Shown piece by piece: positions 57,532 to 64,000 of a DNA stretch of 64,000 bases. Origin of the DNA: Halioglobus sp. (GTDB lineage Bacteria; Pseudomonadota; Gammaproteobacteria; Pseudomonadales; Halieaceae); the NCBI GenBank assembly GCA_002699145.1, contig PABK01000035.1:186001-250000 (forward strand), in the 5' to 3' direction. Made by a program: the position numbers and the translations under genes. Under the pieces are notes generated by a model that did not search any database, was not told where the DNA came from, and saw nothing but the letters and a program-made list of their open reading frames with translations. The stretch's first letter is position 1. Each line of letters starts with the position of its first letter.

Positions 57532-57842
57532 ATGTACTCCTTGTTGTCTGTTGCCGTACGCACAGGCTTGCCCGGGTGCGACCGGGGCGACATTGTAACC
57601 AACGACTTCCCGCTGGGCACTCCTGTGACCCGCGCCGGCCATGTGAGTTCCCGCGCCGCGCTGGCGTGAACCCTGCGCGGGGCTTGGCCGTGCAAACGAA
57701 AATAGGGGCGACGGTGACGAGCTTCAAGGCCGTGGCAGGTGCGCCGGGCCCGCGCCGGTGCGGTTTAATTGCCGCGGACTCGGGGTTATGCTGCGGCGAC
57801 GTCGCGTGAAGACAACGGATTAGCGGGTGACAGGAGCGGAGC
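57532..57842. other. Divergent intergenic region, no gene seen
   Basis: This 311-base stretch between the moxR operon and the small membrane protein must carry both promoters. It contains CGAAAATAGGGGCGACGG and GGTTTAATTGCCG, the only AT-rich spots, but no promoter pair I would defend. No ORF with a ribosome site is visible. Confidence 0.4.
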
Positions 57843-57910
57843 AGATGCTCATGATCGCGCCACAGCTGCAGCTCAGCGGGCCGGGGCCCGTGGCCGGGTC
57901 GCGAGTTTGA
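57843..57910 (+). CDS. Possible leader peptide overlapping the next gene
   Basis: AGGAG precedes an ATG that opens a 21-codon frame, MLMIAPQLQLSGPGPVAGSR plus Val, whose TGA overlaps the TTG start of the next gene (TTGA). This would couple translation of the two. It could equally be that the downstream gene truly begins here and a one-base change broke the frame. Confidence 0.35.
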
Positions 57911-58437
57911 ACACCCGTGGCGGGCGTATCCGCGCGCCGGATGCCGCAGAACTGGAAGCGGTGATTGTGCACCTGCAGGCCGAGGCCGGGCTGAGCGAGG
58001 CGCAGGCGACGCAGCTGCGCGCCTGTCTCGCGCAGCAACTGGCCGATTCGGGCTATATCATGAAAAACTTCGGCGTCCACCTGGCGATCGGCGCGGTGTT
58101 CGCCTTCGACGCCATACCGCTACCCCTGGGTACGCTGGGACGTGTGGGCTGGGTAATCTTCGCCCGTGTCACAGAGACGTTGCGCGGCAACCTGGAGCGC
58201 GCCCGTGTGCACTCGCTGCGCGTGTTGCTGGTCGCGGCAATCCCCCTGCTCGGTTACGTGGCCTACCTGGTCCCGCTGCGCCGCGACCACCGGGAACTGG
58301 CCTTTCTGCTGGCCAATCATTCCTGGCTCAGCTTGACCGGCGCCAGCTACGAGCAGTTCGTCGCCACGCGTTCCGGATTCGTGGCGCGCATCGCGCGCCG
58401 GCTGGTGCCGCTGCCCTGGCAGGCGCCGCCGCATTAG
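57907..58437 (+). CDS. Hypothetical membrane protein
   Basis: A ~176-residue protein if started at TTG 57907; the frame is open to 57769 and the true start is uncertain. It has a soluble N-terminal ~60 residues (ELEAVIVHLQAEAGLSEAQA) and hydrophobic segments FGVHLAIGAVFAFDAIPLPL and VHSLRVLLVAAIPLLGYVAY, then a conserved-looking ELAFLLANHSWLSLTGASYE and a basic tail. I do not recognise the family. Length, codon use and the hydrophobic pattern support a real gene. Confidence 0.6.
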   Translation: MNTRGGRIRAPDAAELEAVIVHLQAEAGLSEAQATQLRACLAQQLADSGYIMKNFGVHLAIGAVFAFDAIPLPLGTLGRVGWVIFARVTETLRGNLERARVHSLRVLLVAAIPLLGYVAYLVPLRRDHRELAFLLANHSWLSLTGASYEQFVATRSGFVARIARRLVPLPWQAPPH

Positions 58438-58514
58438 CAGGACGCTTGTGGTGCGCCGTCGATGCGGTACTATTTGCATCGAGGTCACCACGGCAAGCCA
58501 TCAGGAGTCTGCCC

Positions 58515-58868
58515 ATGAAACGGATACTCGCCACCGCCGCCCTGCTACTGTGCAGCACCACCGCCGCGGCCTGGAACTGGCCCTGGGCCGATGCGCCGCC
58601 GGAGCGCCTGGCCTACTGCAAGGGTTTCGTAGTCGGCGGGCTGGCGTCCTACCAGTCGGTCGATGTGTACCGTACCGATCTCTGGCTGGCCTGGAACTAC
58701 CTGGTTCGCGCCGGCGCGGTGGACCACAGCGGCGCCGTCGCCGAGTACGAGGCGGGCAGGGCGCGGCTGGACGCCTCCATGGACGCCGCCGCGGTACGCG
58801 CGGTGCTCGACGACGCCAGCGGCGAGTGCGGGCTGGGGCGCTCCGGCTGGCAGGTGACTGGCTGGTAA
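58515..58868 (+). CDS. Small exported protein of unknown function
   Basis: A 117-residue protein with signal peptide (MKRILATAALLLCSTTAAAW). The mature part has two cysteines (LAYCKGFV and GECGLG) that could form a disulfide and is otherwise helical and acidic. TCAGGAG precedes the ATG. No family recognised. It is followed by a 14-bp tandem repeat block. Confidence 0.65.
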   Translation: MKRILATAALLLCSTTAAAWNWPWADAPPERLAYCKGFVVGGLASYQSVDVYRTDLWLAWNYLVRAGAVDHSGAVAEYEAGRARLDASMDAAAVRAVLDDASGECGLGRSGWQVTGW

Positions 58869-58933
58869 ACGCGAGCGCCGTCCGCGGGGCTTGCGCCGCC
58901 CGGGCGAAAGTCAGCCCGACAGTGTCAGGGTTA

Positions 58934-59003
58934 CCAGGTCAGAATCGCCAGGTCAGGGCTGCCGGGTCAGCGATACCAGTGCCGCGTCACCGGGTCAGGA
59001 CCG
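58934..59003. repeat. Five tandem 14-bp repeats
   Basis: Five units of 14 bases run head to tail: CCAGGTCAGAATCG, CCAGGTCAGGGCTG, CCGGGTCAGCGATA, CCAGTGCCGCGTCA, CCGGGTCAGGACCG, followed by a partial CCGGGTTG. The core CC[AG]GGTCAG is kept in four of five. They lie between a small exported protein gene and the 3' end of rmf, with a possible looser copy just upstream (GTGTCAGGGTTA). Confidence 0.8.
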
Positions 59004-59051
59004 CCGGGTTGTGTGGGTGTACAGGCCGTTCAGGAACTTGCCGCAGAGTTT

Positions 59052-59255
59052 TCAGAAGGCGCGCATCTTGTGCACACCGGATACCCCGGTGAGCCCGTCC
59101 CACTGGTCGCAACGACCTTCGCGCCAGCCCGTGAGCCAGCTCTGTCGTTGCTCCTCGACCTCGTGCGGGCAGAAATCGATGCTGCGCCCGGACAGTCCGG
59201 CCTGGTATCCGCGGTCGTAGGCCCGGGTGCTCATGTCACGCTTCCGTCGTCTCAT
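59052..59255 (-). CDS. rmf: Ribosome modulation factor
   Basis: A 67-residue RMF: MRRRKRDMSTRAYDRGYQAG, then LSGRSIDFCPHEVEEQRQSW and LTGWREGRCDQW, closely following the E. coli protein (RAHQRGYQAGIAGRSKEMCP, GGWREA). RMF dimerises 70S ribosomes into inactive 100S particles in stationary phase. The C-terminus is ~12 residues longer than in E. coli. GAGGAGG lies nine bases upstream of the ATG. Confidence 0.95.
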   Translation of the reverse strand: MRRRKRDMSTRAYDRGYQAGLSGRSIDFCPHEVEEQRQSWLTGWREGRCDQWDGLTGVSGVHKMRAF

Positions 59256-59492
59256 ACAACTACGCCTCCTCGGCAGACGCTCAACCCCCTGAGGCAGTCG
59301 GCTCGACTGATGCCCCCGGCAGGCTTGCTATGTCGTTGGTGGCAGACGGGCTGGTTGCAGCGTCTTACAGAGCCGCCCGACTGGTGTGCCCGCGGGCACA
59401 AGCCCATGGAAACAAATGTTGGCGCGGCTGAGAACTAACGATTTTTTCTGTTTTCCGGGGTTTTAATAACCAAAGCGTGAAAAAGTCACAAT
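59256..59492. other. Intergenic region upstream of rmf
   Basis: A 237-base gap holding the rmf leader and promoter and the 3' end of the acyl-CoA synthetase transcript. The end near 59440-59490 is AT-rich and includes GTGACTTTTTCAC (minus strand), a small hairpin that may help end the upstream message. No gene is seen. Confidence 0.4.
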
Positions 59493-61157
59493 TTAACCGT
59501 GCCAGATCACCCTGTCGCCGGAAGCGTACCAGTCGTCCAGGTGCGGGCCGTAGTAAGATTCCACCACGTCACGCTTGATTTTCAATGTCGGGGTGAGGAA
59601 CTCGTTGTCGACGTCCCAGGCCTCGCTCACCACCGCCAGGAACTGCACCTTCTCGTAGTCCTCGACCTCCTGGTTGACCGCCTGGAGCAGCGCCTCGAGA
59701 CGCGCCGTGGCCTGCTCGCGGAAGGCCTCTTCGCGCATCTGCGCGCGCATGTCTTCCGCCAGTTGCACGATGGCGTGACAGGCGGGGCGGCCGGGGCCGG
59801 ACACGCAGGACAGCTCGATATGATTGTCCGCGTTGAGCAGGTTTTCGATCGGCACCGGCGCGACATACTTGCCCTTGCTGGTCTTGAACAGTTCCTTCAC
59901 CCGCCCGGTGATGCGCAACAGGCCGTCTGCGGAGTACTCGCCGCGGTCGCCGGTGCGGAAGAAGCCGTCCTCGGTATAGCACTGGGCGGTGAGGTCCGGC
60001 GCCTTGTAGTAGCCGAGCATGTTGCCGGGCGACTTGATCTGCACCTCACCGTCCTCGCTGATGCGCGTTTCCACACCGCTGCTGGGCACACCGACGTAAC
60101 CGGCGCGGCGCTGCCCGGGTTTGGACATGTGCGAGTAGGCGAAGTCCTCGCTCATGCCGTAGCCCTCGAGAATCTCCACACCCAGGCGCTCGTACCACTG
60201 GATGAGCTCGGGCGGGATCGGCGCGGAACCGCTGCCGGCCAGGCGCACATGCTCCAGGCCCAGCCCCTGCAGGACTTTCTTGCGAATCACGCGATTGACC
60301 AGGGGGATGCGCAGCAGGCGGTCGAGTTTTTCCTGCGGAAACTTCTGGAACACCCCGAGCTGGAATTTCAGCCACAGGCGCGGCACCGAGATGAACAGGG
60401 TGGGGCGCGCCCGCTTCAGGTCCGCCAGGAAAGTATCCAGGCTCTCGGCGAAGTAGATGTGGGTGCCGGCGTAGAACGACCCGCACTCCACCACCGCGCG
60501 CTCGAACACGTGGGCCAGGGGCAGGTAGGACAGCACGCGATCATCGGGACCCACACCCAGTTCCCGCACCGACGCCAGCCCCGGCGCCGAGGCGGAGCGG
60601 TGGCTGTGCATGACGCCCTTGGGGCGCCCTGTGCTGCCGGAGGTGTAGCAGATCAGGGCCAGGGAATCGGGATCGGGAGAGGGGCTGTCCGCAATCGGCT
60701 CGTGCTGTGCCACGATATCGTCCCATTGCGGGTAGTCGTTCGGCGGCGCCAGCGGGAAGGCGATCTTCGGCAGCGCGTCGGGCACGCCCTTTGCCATCTC
60801 TTCCCAGCCGTCCAGCTTGCCGACGAACAGCAGTCTGGCTTCCGAGTGCTCGAGGATGTACGCCACGGTGTCCGCGTTGAGTGTCGGGTACAGGGCGACC
60901 GTGGCGTGGCCGGCCATCCACACGGCGAGTTCGGCGATGATGAAATGCGCGCAGTTCTTGGAGATCATGGCGATGTTGCTGTGCGGCGGCAGGTCCAGGG
61001 AGCGCAGGTGCGCCGCCATGCGGCGCGCCTGGTCCATGGTCTGGCCCCAGGTGTAGTCGATCACCTCGCCGTTGCCCAGGGGTTGGGTCATGTACACGCG
61101 GTCGGGGTCGGAGCGCTCCCACTCGTACACGGCGTCCAGTAACAGCTTGTTTTCCAT
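59493..61157 (-). CDS. Long-chain fatty acid:CoA ligase (AMP-forming)
   Basis: A 554-residue member of the AMP-binding (ANL) superfamily. The ATP motif is ICYTSGSTGRPKGVMHSHRS; further conserved parts are EGYGMSEDFAYSH, FFRTGDRGEYSADGLLRITG and the hinge/C-terminal Lys region KTSKGKYVAPVPIEN. The late insertion and EVEDYEKVQFLAVVSEAWDV match the long-chain acyl-CoA synthetase group (bacterial FAA1-like) more than enteric FadD. It activates fatty acids for beta-oxidation or lipid recycling. Starts 42 bases downstream of the glcF stop on the same strand. Confidence 0.93.
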   Translation of the reverse strand: MENKLLLDAVYEWERSDPDRVYMTQPLGNGEVIDYTWGQTMDQARRMAAHLRSLDLPPHSNIAMISKNCAHFIIAELAVWMAGHATVALYPTLNADTVAYILEHSEARLLFVGKLDGWEEMAKGVPDALPKIAFPLAPPNDYPQWDDIVAQHEPIADSPSPDPDSLALICYTSGSTGRPKGVMHSHRSASAPGLASVRELGVGPDDRVLSYLPLAHVFERAVVECGSFYAGTHIYFAESLDTFLADLKRARPTLFISVPRLWLKFQLGVFQKFPQEKLDRLLRIPLVNRVIRKKVLQGLGLEHVRLAGSGSAPIPPELIQWYERLGVEILEGYGMSEDFAYSHMSKPGQRRAGYVGVPSSGVETRISEDGEVQIKSPGNMLGYYKAPDLTAQCYTEDGFFRTGDRGEYSADGLLRITGRVKELFKTSKGKYVAPVPIENLLNADNHIELSCVSGPGRPACHAIVQLAEDMRAQMREEAFREQATARLEALLQAVNQEVEDYEKVQFLAVVSEAWDVDNEFLTPTLKIKRDVVESYYGPHLDDWYASGDRVIWHG

Positions 61158-61199
61158 TGCGCGAACCTTATACAGAATTATCAGTTGAATATAGCAGAT

Positions 61200-62432
61200 T
61201 CAGGCTCGCGGCTGCCGGGCTTCCCCGCTGTTGTCCAGCAATTCGATCCAGTGCACCACTGGAACCCCGGCGTGCGCCGCCAGGTGCAGCTGGCAACCGA
61301 TGTTGGCGCTGGCGATGAGTTGCGGCGCGTCCGTACACAGCGCCGCCGCCTTGCGCTGCCCCAGGCGCCGGGCGCGTTGCCGCTGCAGCAGCGAGTAGCT
61401 GCCGGCGGAGCCGCAGCACAGGTGGTCGTCGCGGGTCGGCGCCAGGGTGAAGCCCGCCCGCAACAGCAGCCCTTCCAACAGCTGCGGTTTCTTCTGCCCG
61501 TGCTGCAGGGTGCAGGGCGTGTGCAGTGCCACGGGGCCCACCGCGGTATCCACCTGCAGCGCCTCGAGGTCTTCCGCGGCCAGCACGTCCGCCAGGTCGC
61601 GCGCCAGGGCGGAGACGCGCCGCGCCTTGTCCGCGTAGGCGCGGTCGCCGGCCAGCAGGCGGCCGTAGTCCTCGATCATCACGCCGCAGCCGGAGGCGCT
61701 GCTGACGATGGCCTCGGCGCCGGCCTCGATGTGCGGCCACCAGGCGTCGATATTGCGCCGTGCGTGGTCCAGTCCGGCGTCGTGGGCGGCCAGGTGGTAG
61801 TCCAGCGCGCCACAACAGCGCGCAGCCGGCGCCGTCACCAGGGTGATGCCCAGGCGGTCCAGCACGCGCCGCGCCGCGCCGTTGGTCGCCGGGGTGGCAG
61901 CGCGCTGCACGCAGCCCTCCAGCAGCAGCATGCGCCGCGACTGCGCGCGGGTGGGCAGGGGGCCGCGCGCGCCGGGCGGGATGCGTCGCGCCAGCGCCGC
62001 CGGCAGCAGCGGCCTGGCCAGGCGCGCCAGGGCCATGAACGGCGCCAGCAGGGCGCCGCGCGACAACAGCTGGCGCAGGGCCCAGCGCAGCGACCGTGCG
62101 GCGCCTCCACGCGGCGCCTCGCGCTCCACCAGGCCGCGCCCGATATCCAGCAGCTCGCCGTAGCGCATGCCGGAAGGGCAGCTCGTCTCGCAGTTGCGGC
62201 AGGTCAGGCAGCGGTCCAGGTGGGTGCGCGTGGTCGCGCCGGCCGTGCCGCTCTCCAGCAGCTGCTTGATGAGGTAGATGCGTCCGCGCGGGCTGTCGCG
62301 CTCGTCGCGGGTGTCCAGGTAGGTGGGGCAAGTCTCCAGGCAGAAACCGCAGTGCACGCAGGCGCTGGTGAGGTCGCTGGCCAGTATGCCCTCGGGGGTG
62401 CCGGCGAAGCGCTGGTGCAGCTCGACGTACAC
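61200..62432 (-). CDS. glcF: Glycolate oxidase iron-sulfur subunit
   Basis: A 410-residue GlcF. Two ferredoxin-type cluster motifs are present at the N-terminus (CVHCGFCLETCPTYLDTRDE and CLTCRNCETSCPSGMRYG), followed by two CCG-type domains (CCGALDYHLAAHD and CCGSAGSYSLLQ) of the heterodisulfide-reductase-like family. With GlcD and GlcE it oxidises glycolate to glyoxylate and passes electrons to the quinone pool. GTG start at 62432 is three bases after the glcDE stop, with GGAGG eight bases upstream. Confidence 0.95.
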   Translation of the reverse strand: MYVELHQRFAGTPEGILASDLTSACVHCGFCLETCPTYLDTRDERDSPRGRIYLIKQLLESGTAGATTRTHLDRCLTCRNCETSCPSGMRYGELLDIGRGLVEREAPRGGAARSLRWALRQLLSRGALLAPFMALARLARPLLPAALARRIPPGARGPLPTRAQSRRMLLLEGCVQRAATPATNGAARRVLDRLGITLVTAPAARCCGALDYHLAAHDAGLDHARRNIDAWWPHIEAGAEAIVSSASGCGVMIEDYGRLLAGDRAYADKARRVSALARDLADVLAAEDLEALQVDTAVGPVALHTPCTLQHGQKKPQLLEGLLLRAGFTLAPTRDDHLCCGSAGSYSLLQRQRARRLGQRKAAALCTDAPQLIASANIGCQLHLAAHAGVPVVHWIELLDNSGEARQPRA

Positions 62433-62435
62433 GGC

Positions 62436-64000
62436 CTAGTCCTCCAGCCAGCCGTACAGGCGGCCGGGATTGAGCACGCCGCGCGGGTCGAAGGCGCGCT
62501 TCAGCGCGCGCTGCAGGCGGCGCACCCCCGCTGCCGGCGCGCTGAGCACCTCGCCGGCGCGGTCGCCGCCGCGCAGCAGGCAGGCGTGGCCGCCGCCGCG
62601 ACGGGCGCTGTCGTGCATGGCCGCGGCCTCCCTTTCCCCCGGGAACCAGCGCTGGGCGCCGCCCCAGTCGATAACCGCGGGCGCGTGTTCCAGCGCGGCC
62701 GTGGCGCCCACACCGAGGCGCCACAGGGGGCCCTCGCCGCACAGTTGCGGCAGGGTCAGGTCGCGCAGCCGCGCCCAGCGGTCGTCGTTATTCTCCAGAG
62801 CCTCTCCGCCCCAGGCGCGCCGCGCCGCCTGCACCGCGCTGTCGGCGCCGGACAGGCGCAGCAGCAGGCGCCCGTCGAACCAGCAGGCGCCGTCCAGTGG
62901 GGCGGGTTCGCAGGCGCGGCGCTGCATCGTCGCCAGCGCCTGCGCCGCGTCCATTTCGTAGGCCAGCGTCAGGCGTTGCTGCGCCAGCGGCATCACCTTC
63001 AGGCTGAGGTCGGTGATCACGCCCAGGGTACCCATTGCCCCGGCCTGCAGCCTGGACACGTCGTAGCCGGCGACGTTTTTCATTACCCGGCCGCCAAAGC
63101 GCAGGACCTCGCCACGGCCATTGATCAGACCCAGGCCGAGCACGGCGTCGCGCAGGGAACCGCTCCAGGGCCGCGCCGGGCCGGACAGGTTGCAGGCGAG
63201 GCTGCCGCCGATGGTGGCGCGCCCGGCGCTGCGCGGCGGGTCGCAGGCCAGCCCCTGGCCCTCCGCGGCGAGCACGTCGATCACCTCCTGCACCGGGGTG
63301 GCGGCGCGTACCGTGATGACCATCTCGCCCGGCGCGTAGTCGATCACGCCGCGGTGGGCCGAGACATCCAGTGGCGCCGCGTCGCAGCGCCGTCCCAGCA
63401 GGTCGCGCTTGCTGTCGCCGGCGCGGATGTACAGGCAGCGGCCCTCGTCGTGGGCAGCGGCCACGCGGGCCGCGAGCTCCGCGACGGCGTCCTCCACGGC
63501 GCGTGGCGGCGGCGCGACAGGCGCAGCGCCGGGCTGTTCGTGGCGGTGCCGCGCGGGCAGGGCGCGGTACTCCTGGCAGCGTTTGAGAATCGGGATGCCC
63601 TTGCCCGGGTTGAGGTTCAGGCGCGGATCGAAGGCCGCCTTGATCTCCTCGAACTGGCGCAGTTCGCGCTCGCCGAACTGGCCGGGCATGCTGCGCAGTT
63701 TCTCCACGCCCACGCCGTGTTCGCCGGTGATGCAGCCGCCCACGCGCACCGACAGTTCCAGGATGCGCGCGCCGAAGGCCTCGGCGCGCTGCACCTGCTG
63801 CGGGTCGCCGGCGTCGAACAGGATCAGCGGGTGCAGGTTGCCGTCGCCGGCGTGAAAGACGTTGGCCACGCGCAGCCCGAACTCCGCGGACAGGCGCGCG
63901 ATGTCCTCCAGCACGTCGGCCACGCGCCCGCGCGGGATGGTGCCGTCCATGCAGTAGTAGTCCGGCGCCAGCCGGCCCACCGCCGGGAACGCCGACTTGC
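62436..64000 (-). CDS. Fused glycolate oxidase GlcD-GlcE, 5' end beyond window
   Basis: The frame is open to the window edge (KSAFPAVGRLAPDYYCMDGT). The first ~135 visible residues are the C-terminal half of GlcD: NVFHAGDGNLHPLILFD, CITGEHGVGVEKLRSMP, FDPRLNLNPGKGIPIL. After CQEYRALPARHRHEQPG and a Pro/Ala linker (about 63490-63560) the same frame continues as a complete GlcE-type FAD-linked oxidase: LYIRAGDSKRDLLGRR, GATIGGSLACNLSGPARP-like RATIGGSLACNLSGPARPWS, VMKNVAGYDVSRLQAGAMGT, and terminal FDPRGVLNPGRLYG. No stop or frameshift separates the two. In most bacteria glcD and glcE are separate genes. Directly followed by glcF. Confidence 0.9.
   Translation of the reverse strand, partial: KSAFPAVGRLAPDYYCMDGTIPRGRVADVLEDIARLSAEFGLRVANVFHAGDGNLHPLILFDAGDPQQVQRAEAFGARILELSVRVGGCITGEHGVGVEKLRSMPGQFGERELRQFEEIKAAFDPRLNLNPGKGIPILKRCQEYRALPARHRHEQPGAAPVAPPPRAVEDAVAELAARVAAAHDEGRCLYIRAGDSKRDLLGRRCDAAPLDVSAHRGVIDYAPGEMVITVRAATPVQEVIDVLAAEGQGLACDPPRSAGRATIGGSLACNLSGPARPWSGSLRDAVLGLGLINGRGEVLRFGGRVMKNVAGYDVSRLQAGAMGTLGVITDLSLKVMPLAQQRLTLAYEMDAAQALATMQRRACEPAPLDGACWFDGRLLLRLSGADSAVQAARRAWGGEALENNDDRWARLRDLTLPQLCGEGPLWRLGVGATAALEHAPAVIDWGGAQRWFPGEREAAAMHDSARRGGGHACLLRGGDRAGEVLSAPAAGVRRLQRALKRAFDPRGVLNPGRLYGWLED

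Noticed and set aside
61168-62742. Large minus-strand frame overlapping glcF and the end of glcDE
   Set aside because: It is the wrong frame of glcF; the Arg/Gly/Pro-rich translation lacks any motif while glcF in the other frame has complete cluster motifs.

Overview
The window is high-GC DNA from an environmental gammaproteobacterium. The block nadK-rhomboid-DUF1315-DUF2797-pepN, the MoxR-DUF58-DUF4381-vWA-vWA/TPR-BatD operon, ribosome modulation factor and a PspF/PspABC locus together are the gene repertoire of Pseudomonas and Cellvibrio/Haliea-type bacteria. A marine Halieaceae-like aerobe is my best guess; this is inference, since no rRNA gene is present. No tRNA, rRNA, CRISPR array, IS element or prophage was recognised.

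Layout. 1-1464: end of a cytochrome b561 gene, a GFA-family protein and a cytochrome c'-like protein. 1656-15997: a catabolic region with a KstD-like flavoprotein, a decayed PQQ-dehydrogenase tail, an omega-aminotransferase, an AEC transporter, a TetR repressor facing its own 23-bp operator, then a flavin monooxygenase (HsaA-like), a Baeyer-Villiger monooxygenase (HAPMO-like), two SDRs, an acyl-CoA dehydrogenase, an aldehyde dehydrogenase, a sterol-desaturase-family protein and a lipoprotein. It looks like a pathway for oxidising a ketone, alicyclic or terpenoid/steroid-like compound to acids and acyl-CoAs. 16060-21574: a large exported protein joining a PAAR-like (DUF4150) domain to a subtilisin protease, paired with an outer-membrane beta-barrel, downstream of pspF. 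21797-23351: pspABC with a sigma-54 promoter.

23453-34478: an alpha/beta hydrolase, an SOS-box-controlled radical SAM protein, an AraC regulator, a tandem universal stress protein followed by a candidate three-hairpin small RNA, polyphosphate kinase behind a Pho box, a HerA-like ATPase interrupted by an in-frame amber codon, and a zinc metallopeptidase. 34489-37487: a lipoprotein with a vWA domain, an ECF sigma factor and a putative anti-sigma factor, in one direction. 38019-41608: a FetB-like permease, a duplicated palindromic repeat block, NfeD plus slipin, and a DUF1232 protein. 41622-50593: a WYL regulator, an M28 peptidase, DUF1853, NAD kinase, rhomboid protease and aminopeptidase N. 50590-57531: the Bat/MoxR operon. 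57843-59255: small membrane and secreted proteins and rmf. 59493-64000: a long-chain acyl-CoA synthetase and glycolate oxidase genes, with glcD and glcE fused into one reading frame that runs off the window.

Themes are envelope maintenance (Psp, NfeD/slipin, rhomboid, Bat, exported proteases), stress responses with recognisable control sites (LexA, PhoB, sigma-54, TetR), and aerobic oxidation of organic acids and ketones. The most unusual items are the PAAR-like/subtilase fusion with its barrel partner, the candidate sRNA after the universal stress gene, and the GlcD-GlcE fusion.
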